Origin: an uncultured Campylobacter sp.
GTDB taxonomy: Bacteria; Campylobacterota; Campylobacteria; Campylobacterales; Campylobacteraceae
DNA: 64,000 nucleotides
Assembly: GCF_963518785.1 (NCBI RefSeq)
Contig: NZ_CAUQKJ010000001.1
Location: 62,001-126,000 of the forward strand
Direction of reading: 5' to 3'
Positions 59,577-64,000 of the stretch are shown one piece after another; position 1 is the first letter of the stretch, and the number at the start of each line of letters is the position of its first letter. The notes beneath the pieces were generated by a model. It did not search any database, was not told the origin of the DNA, and worked only from the letters and a program-made list of their open reading frames with translations. The position numbers were made by a program, and so were the translations under genes.

Positions 59577-60395
59577 TTGAATTACTGGAACGAAATTTAC
59601 GCCCACTTTGATCCCGTGGCGTTCAGCGCGTTTGGTATAAACGTGCACTGGTACGGCATTATGTATGTTTTGGCGCTACTTACGGCACTATTTATTGCCA
59701 AGTATTTCGTGCGCAAAGACGGTCTTGGCTTTAGCGATAAGATGCTTGATCGCTACTTTATCTGGGTCGAAGTGGGCGTCATTTTGGGCGCGCGGCTTGG
59801 ATACATCGCGATCTATTCGGGCGAGGCGGCGTGGTATTTCAGCCATCCGTGGCAAATTTTCAACCCCTTTCATAACGGCGAGTTCGTGGGTATCCGCGGT
59901 ATGAGCTATCACGGCGCTGTTGTCGGATTCGTGATCGCGACGGTTTGGTTTTGCAAAAAATTTAAAACCGATATGTGGGCGCTGCTCGATCTCGTGGCGC
60001 TTAGCGTGCCGCTTGGGTATTTTTTCGGACGCGTGGGAAATTTTTTAAATCAGGAGCTTTTCGGGCGCGAGACGAGCGAGCCGTGGGGGATTTTGGTAGG
60101 CGGCACATTGCGTCATCCAAGCCAGCTTTACGAAGCGGTTTTGGAAGGACTCGTTATTTTTGCGATTTTATTTTTCTACCGTAAATTTAAGAAATTTAAC
60201 GGCGAGTTGATATGTCTGTATGCGATGCTATATACGGCGTTTAGATTTTTCGTAGAATTTTTTAGGCAGCCGGATGATGGGCTTGGCTTTGTATTTTTAA
60301 ATTTATCGATGGGGCAAATTTTATCTTTAGTAATGTTTTTGATAGCAGTTTTCTTAAAGCAGTCTTTGAAGAAAAAACTAATTTGCAGAAATTAA
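59577..60395 (+). CDS. lgt: Prolipoprotein diacylglyceryl transferase
   Basis: Lgt attaches diacylglycerol to the lipobox cysteine of prolipoproteins, the first step of lipoprotein maturation in the inner membrane. The 272-residue protein has seven hydrophobic helices. Typical segments are INVHWYGIMYVLALLTA, GARLGYIAIYSG, IRGMSYHGAVVG (essential His) and FGRVGNFLNQELFGRETSEPWG, the family signature. The start is TTG behind AAAGGAAAAA. The next operon begins about 95 bases later with its own promoter. Confidence 0.93.
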   Translation: MNYWNEIYAHFDPVAFSAFGINVHWYGIMYVLALLTALFIAKYFVRKDGLGFSDKMLDRYFIWVEVGVILGARLGYIAIYSGEAAWYFSHPWQIFNPFHNGEFVGIRGMSYHGAVVGFVIATVWFCKKFKTDMWALLDLVALSVPLGYFFGRVGNFLNQELFGRETSEPWGILVGGTLRHPSQLYEAVLEGLVIFAILFFYRKFKKFNGELICLYAMLYTAFRFFVEFFRQPDDGLGFVFLNLSMGQILSLVMFLIAVFLKQSLKKKLICRN

Positions 60396-60462
60396 ATTAA
60401 TCTAAAGTTAAAAAGTAATATAATCTCTTTACAAAAATGTAAATTTTCGTTTAGCGGGGATT

Positions 60463-60468
60463 TATAAT
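60463..60468 (+). promoter_or_regulatory. -10 box (TATAAT) of the frdCAB operon
   Basis: TATAAT 22 bases before the frdC ATG, in a T-rich run, with AAGGAGAA as the ribosome site. Confidence 0.55.
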
Positions 60469-60489
60469 CATCTTTTTTAAGGAGAACCT

Positions 60490-61173
60490 ATGCTAGGTCG
60501 CATTGAAGGCTTTACGGGCAGATCCATAGACGGCAAAAAAAGCCGCATTATGGCTTTGCAAGATGTGGCGCAAAGCATCAGCGGGCTGATTTTGGCCTGT
60601 TTTATGCTGTGTCATATGATATTTACCGGCACGATTTTGATCGGTAAGGGCGCGTTTGAGGGCGTCGTGCATTTCGCCGAACCGGGTGGAATTTATTTCG
60701 TCACAAACATCGTCGCTTTTGTAATTTTCGTGATTTTCGTGATTCACGCATTTTTGGCGATGAGAAAATTTCCGGCTAACTACGCCGCTTACAGGGCGTT
60801 TAAAGCGCACAAAATGCGAATGAAGCATTGCGACACGACGCTTTGGTGGTTTCAGTTTTGGACGGGATTTTTCCTATTTTTCTTTGCGGCGGCTCATATT
60901 TTAATGATCGTATTCGGTCCGAAAATTACTGCAGATCTTGCTATCGCGCGCTTCGGACAGCTTCACCTATTTTATTTTGTTTTATTGATTTTCGTAGTAA
61001 CTCACGCTAGCATTGGAATTTATAGGCTTTATATGAAATGGATTAGCATAGACGGCACGAAGGCGGAAATTCAAAGGAAAAGAGCCCTCATCAAAAAGAC
61101 GGTTTTTATCGTTTGGGGAGCATTTTTCTTGCTTTCGATAATCGCCGATTTCAAATGGTTAAGTTTAGAATAG
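60490..61173 (+). CDS. frdC: Fumarate reductase cytochrome b subunit
   Basis: FrdC is the membrane anchor of quinol:fumarate reductase and carries two heme b groups passing electrons from menaquinol to FrdB. The 227-residue protein has five membrane helices. Four histidines, His42, His86, His136 and His172, match the heme ligands His44, His93, His143 and His182 of Wolinella. Two residues before His172 stands Val170, where Wolinella has Glu180, the key residue of its proposed E-pathway. It heads the frdCAB operon, with frdA ten bases downstream. The protein is slightly shorter than the 256-residue Wolinella subunit. Confidence 0.92.
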   Translation: MLGRIEGFTGRSIDGKKSRIMALQDVAQSISGLILACFMLCHMIFTGTILIGKGAFEGVVHFAEPGGIYFVTNIVAFVIFVIFVIHAFLAMRKFPANYAAYRAFKAHKMRMKHCDTTLWWFQFWTGFFLFFFAAAHILMIVFGPKITADLAIARFGQLHLFYFVLLIFVVTHASIGIYRLYMKWISIDGTKAEIQRKRALIKKTVFIVWGAFFLLSIIADFKWLSLE

Positions 61174-61183
61174 GGAGCTTAGG

Positions 61184-63202
61184 ATGAATGTAATATATTG
61201 CGATTCTTTAGTTATTGGCGGCGGTTTGGCGGGCTTAAGAGCTGCGATCGCTACCGGAGAGAAGGGGCTTAGCACCATAGTTTTGAGTCTAATCCCTGTT
61301 AAGCGCTCGCACTCTGCGGCAGCTCAAGGCGGCATGCAGGCGTCTCTGGGAAATTCCAAAATGAGCGAGGGCGACAACGAGGACGTGCACTTTGCCGATA
61401 CGGTAAAAGGAAGCGACTGGGGCTGTGATCAAGACGTCGCTAGGATGTTTGCGCAAACGGCGCCTAAGGCGATCCGCGAGCTTGCGGGCTGGGGCGTTCC
61501 TTGGACTAGGATTACTAGAGGCGAGCGAAGCGCTATTATCAATGCTCAAAAAACCACGATTACCGAAAAAGATGAGGTTCACGGGCTTATCCACAGCCGC
61601 GACTTCGGTGGCACGAAAAAATGGCGAACCTGCTATACTGCCGATGCTACGGGACATACGATGCTTTTTGCCGTTGCGAACGAAGCGCTAAAGCATAACG
61701 TAGATATTCATGATAGAAAAGAAGCGATCGCGCTAATTCACGCAAACAACCGCTGCTACGGCGCAATCGTGCGCGATTTGGTTACCGGCGAGCTAATCGC
61801 ATACGTATCAAAGGGCACGTTGATCGCTACCGGCGGCTACGGCAGAGTATATAAACACACTACAAACGCCGTCGTTTGCGAGGGTATCGGCGCAGCTATC
61901 GCGCTTGAGACGGGGGTCGCGCAGCTTGGAAATATGGAAGCGGTGCAGTTTCACCCAACCCCTATCGTTCCGAGCGGAATTTTACTTACCGAGGGTTGCC
62001 GCGGCGACGGCGGAATTTTACGCGACGTGGACGGCTACCGCTTTATGCCGGATTATGAGCCCGAGAAAAAGGAACTTGCTAGCCGCGACGTCGTAAGTCG
62101 CCGCATAATGGAGCATATCCGCGCAGGTAAGGGGGTAAAGAGCCCTTACGGCGAGCATGTTTGGCTTGACATATCGATCCTCGGACGCGAGCATATCGAG
62201 AAAAATTTACGCGACGTACAAGAAATTTGCGAAATTTTCAACGGCATCGATCCTGCCGACACCGAGGTAATAACCGACGAGCAGGGCAGGAAGCGCGGCA
62301 AGGGCTGGGCTCCGATCCTTCCTATGCAGCACTACTCGATGGGCGGTATCAAAACAAAAGCTACGGGCGAGAGTCCGACTTTGGCGGGACTATTCAGCGC
62401 CGGCGAGGCTGCGTGCTGGGATATGCACGGTTTTAACCGCTTGGGCGGAAATTCCGTCGCCGAAACCGTCGTCGCGGGCATGATCGTGGGAGAGTATTTT
62501 GCGGAGTATTGCCAAGGGCACGATGTCGATATCAATACGCACGATATACAAAAATTTGTAGATAAAGAGCAAAACTACATGAAAAGCCTGCTTGAAAAAG
62601 AGGGTAAATTTAACGTATTTGAGATCAAAAACAAGATGAAAGACGTTATGTGGGAGCACTGCGCGATCTTCCGAACCGGTGAGGGATTAGCCAAAGCCGT
62701 AAAAGAGCTCGAGGAGCTTTACAAGCAGTCCTTGGATGTCAAAGTAAGTAATAAAGAGCTTTTCGGAAACCCAGAGCTTGAGGAGGCTTATCGCGTACCG
62801 AAGATGCTAAAGCTCGCGCTTTGTATCGCCAAGGGTGCGCTTGATCGCACGGAAAGCCGCGGCGCGCACTTCCGTGAGGATTATCCGAAACGTGACGATC
62901 TAAACTGGCTAAAACGAACGCTTGCAAACTGGAAAGAGGGCGATACGATGCCTACCTTGACCTATGAGCCGCTTGATATTATGAAGATGGAGATGCCGCC
63001 TGCGTTCCGCGGATACGGCGCCAAAGGCAATATCATCGAGCATCCGGACAGCGCCGTGCGCCAAAAAGAGGTCGATGAAATTCGCGAGAAAATGCAAGCC
63101 GAGGGCAAAGGCAGATATGAAATTCAAGAGGCATTGATGCATTATGAATTGCAGCCAAAATATAAAGCACCTAACGAAAGAGCAGGTATAGGATATGAGT
63201 AG
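61184..63202 (+). CDS. frdA: Fumarate reductase flavoprotein subunit
   Basis: FrdA reduces fumarate to succinate during anaerobic respiration and bears covalent FAD. The 672-residue protein has SLVIGGGLAGLRAAIATGEK (FAD fold), RSHSAAAQGGMQASLG with His43 as the FAD-linking histidine, LIHSRDFGGTKKWRTCYTAD, and the active-site segments QFHPTPIVPSG and LTEGCRGDGG. NRLGGNSVAETVVAG is also typical. The C-terminal helical domain is of usual length. Its stop overlaps frdB by eight bases. Confidence 0.96.
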   Translation: MNVIYCDSLVIGGGLAGLRAAIATGEKGLSTIVLSLIPVKRSHSAAAQGGMQASLGNSKMSEGDNEDVHFADTVKGSDWGCDQDVARMFAQTAPKAIRELAGWGVPWTRITRGERSAIINAQKTTITEKDEVHGLIHSRDFGGTKKWRTCYTADATGHTMLFAVANEALKHNVDIHDRKEAIALIHANNRCYGAIVRDLVTGELIAYVSKGTLIATGGYGRVYKHTTNAVVCEGIGAAIALETGVAQLGNMEAVQFHPTPIVPSGILLTEGCRGDGGILRDVDGYRFMPDYEPEKKELASRDVVSRRIMEHIRAGKGVKSPYGEHVWLDISILGREHIEKNLRDVQEICEIFNGIDPADTEVITDEQGRKRGKGWAPILPMQHYSMGGIKTKATGESPTLAGLFSAGEAACWDMHGFNRLGGNSVAETVVAGMIVGEYFAEYCQGHDVDINTHDIQKFVDKEQNYMKSLLEKEGKFNVFEIKNKMKDVMWEHCAIFRTGEGLAKAVKELEELYKQSLDVKVSNKELFGNPELEEAYRVPKMLKLALCIAKGALDRTESRGAHFREDYPKRDDLNWLKRTLANWKEGDTMPTLTYEPLDIMKMEMPPAFRGYGAKGNIIEHPDSAVRQKEVDEIREKMQAEGKGRYEIQEALMHYELQPKYKAPNERAGIGYE

Positions 63203-63932
63203 AAAAATAACAATAAAGGCATTTAAGTATAATCCGTTAAGCAAAATTTCAAAGCCGCACTTCGCTACTTATGAGCTTGAAGAGACTGACGGAATGACGT
63301 TGTTTATCGCGCTTAACGTGATTCGTGAGAAATTTGATCCCGAGCTAAGCTTCGACTTCGTTTGTCGCGCGGGTATCTGCGGTAGCTGCGGTATGCTCGT
63401 AAACGGCAAGCCGAGCCTTGCGTGCCGCACGCTTACTAAGGACTATCCGGACGGCGTGATCGAGCTTATGCCGCTTCCGGTTTTCAAGCTGTTAAAAGAC
63501 CTCAGCGTCGATACCGGCAACTGGATGAACGCGATGAGCAAACGCGTAGAGAGCTGGATCCACACCGATCACGAGACCGACATCTCCAAGCTTGAAGAGA
63601 AAGTCGAGCCGGAGGTCGCGCAGGAGGTTTTCGAGCTGGATCGCTGCATCGAGTGCGGCATCTGCGTGGCGAGCTGCGGCACCGCGATAATGCGAAAGGA
63701 TTTCATCGGCGCCGTCGGTATCAACCGTATAGCGCGCTTTCAGATCGATGCGCTGGATAAACGCAGCGACGAGGATTTTTACGAGCTAATCGGGGATGAT
63801 GACGGAGTATTCGGCTGTATGACGCTGCTAGGCTGCGAGGACAACTGCCCTAAGCACCTTCCGCTTCAAAGCAAAATCGCCTATATTCGCCGCAAGCTTG
63901 CCGCTCAGGGCAAATGCGGCTGCGGCAAATAA
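63195..63932 (+). CDS. frdB: Fumarate reductase iron-sulfur subunit
   Basis: FrdB carries electrons from FrdC hemes to the FAD of FrdA through three clusters. Cys57, 62, 65 and 77 bind [2Fe-2S] (FVCRAGICGSCGMLVNGKPSLAC region). Cys151, 154, 157 and 218 bind [4Fe-4S], and Cys161, 208 and 214 bind [3Fe-4S] (RCIECGICVASC and GCMTLLGCEDNCPKHLP). All eleven cysteines are present. The 245-residue length is usual. The extra C-terminal CGCGK holds two more cysteines of unknown role. A strong terminator follows directly. Confidence 0.96.
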   Translation: MSRKITIKAFKYNPLSKISKPHFATYELEETDGMTLFIALNVIREKFDPELSFDFVCRAGICGSCGMLVNGKPSLACRTLTKDYPDGVIELMPLPVFKLLKDLSVDTGNWMNAMSKRVESWIHTDHETDISKLEEKVEPEVAQEVFELDRCIECGICVASCGTAIMRKDFIGAVGINRIARFQIDALDKRSDEDFYELIGDDDGVFGCMTLLGCEDNCPKHLPLQSKIAYIRRKLAAQGKCGCGK

Positions 63933-63971
63933 AAATTTAAGCGGGATCTTCCCGCTTAAATTTATCTCTTT
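63933..63971 (+). terminator. Rho-independent terminator of frdCAB
   Basis: Perfect 14-base stem AAATTTAAGCGGGA/TCCCGCTTAAATTT with loop TCT, starting right after the frdB stop and followed by ATCTCTTT. Its arms contain the AAATTT core. Confidence 0.9.
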
Positions 63972-64000
63972 ATCTCACTAAATTTTACTCAACAAATAAA

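Overview
The window looks like a stretch of chromosome from a Campylobacter of the higher-GC, mostly oral group (C. gracilis, C. showae, C. rectus and relatives). The evidence is an epsilonproteobacterial frdCAB operon with a Wolinella-type diheme FrdC, a gene order recalled from C. jejuni (small Cys protein-fbp-mobB-lipoprotein, slt-yggT-gltX, metallophosphoesterase-psd, and methyltransferase-YkgJ-TPR-trpC-HIT), KKAFTMIEL-type pseudopilins, and a GC content well above C. jejuni. C. gracilis is my best guess, by inference only.

Layout. 1-7565 is a plus-strand surface-polysaccharide operon: heparinase-like protein, three glycosyltransferases, ManC and a polyprenyl-phosphate sugar transferase. 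7566-10386 is an accessory patch: decayed RTX-type toxin pieces around a low-GC membrane protein, ending at tRNA-Lys(CTT). 10643-35497 is mostly core: SYLF protein, M23 peptidase, Ogt, DapE with a LysE-type exporter, Fbp, MobB, Slt, GltX, MscL, a Crp-family regulator, metallophosphoesterase, Psd, pseudopilin and PriA. 35498-38140 is a second low-GC patch: a frameshifted gene, two exported paralogues sharing a perfect 265-bp block, and a relic. 38253-53822 holds YbeY, QueC, TsaD, CreD, a TonB-dependent receptor divergent from exbB-exbD-tonB, a flavin oxidoreductase, a TrmN6-like methyltransferase, YkgJ, a TPR protein and TrpC. 54917-63932 holds a HIT protein, a WG-repeat protein, RibB, a Y-family polymerase, a possible TorD-like chaperone, Lgt and FrdCAB.

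The most striking signal is a dispersed repeat with a palindromic AATT core (mostly RAAATTY). In coding sequence it forms tandem arrays whose spacing is always a multiple of three but differs between genes: 15 bp in ybeY, 18 bp in priA and in the tail of the TPR gene, 21 then 27 bp in queC, 12 bp in the TrmN6-like gene. The same DNA core is read in different registers (Q-N-S, K-I-S, E-F), so the conserved thing is DNA, not peptide. It inflates normally compact housekeeping proteins: PriA about 880 residues, QueC 400, YbeY 209, Psd 351, the TrmN6-like enzyme 413. The long non-coding stretches carry the same core, partly as degenerate tandem units of about 38 bp. I read this as an actively spreading or amplifying short repeat that genes tolerate only when in frame.

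All product names come from reading motifs by eye. No database search was possible. Comparisons with other genomes are from memory and are marked as such.
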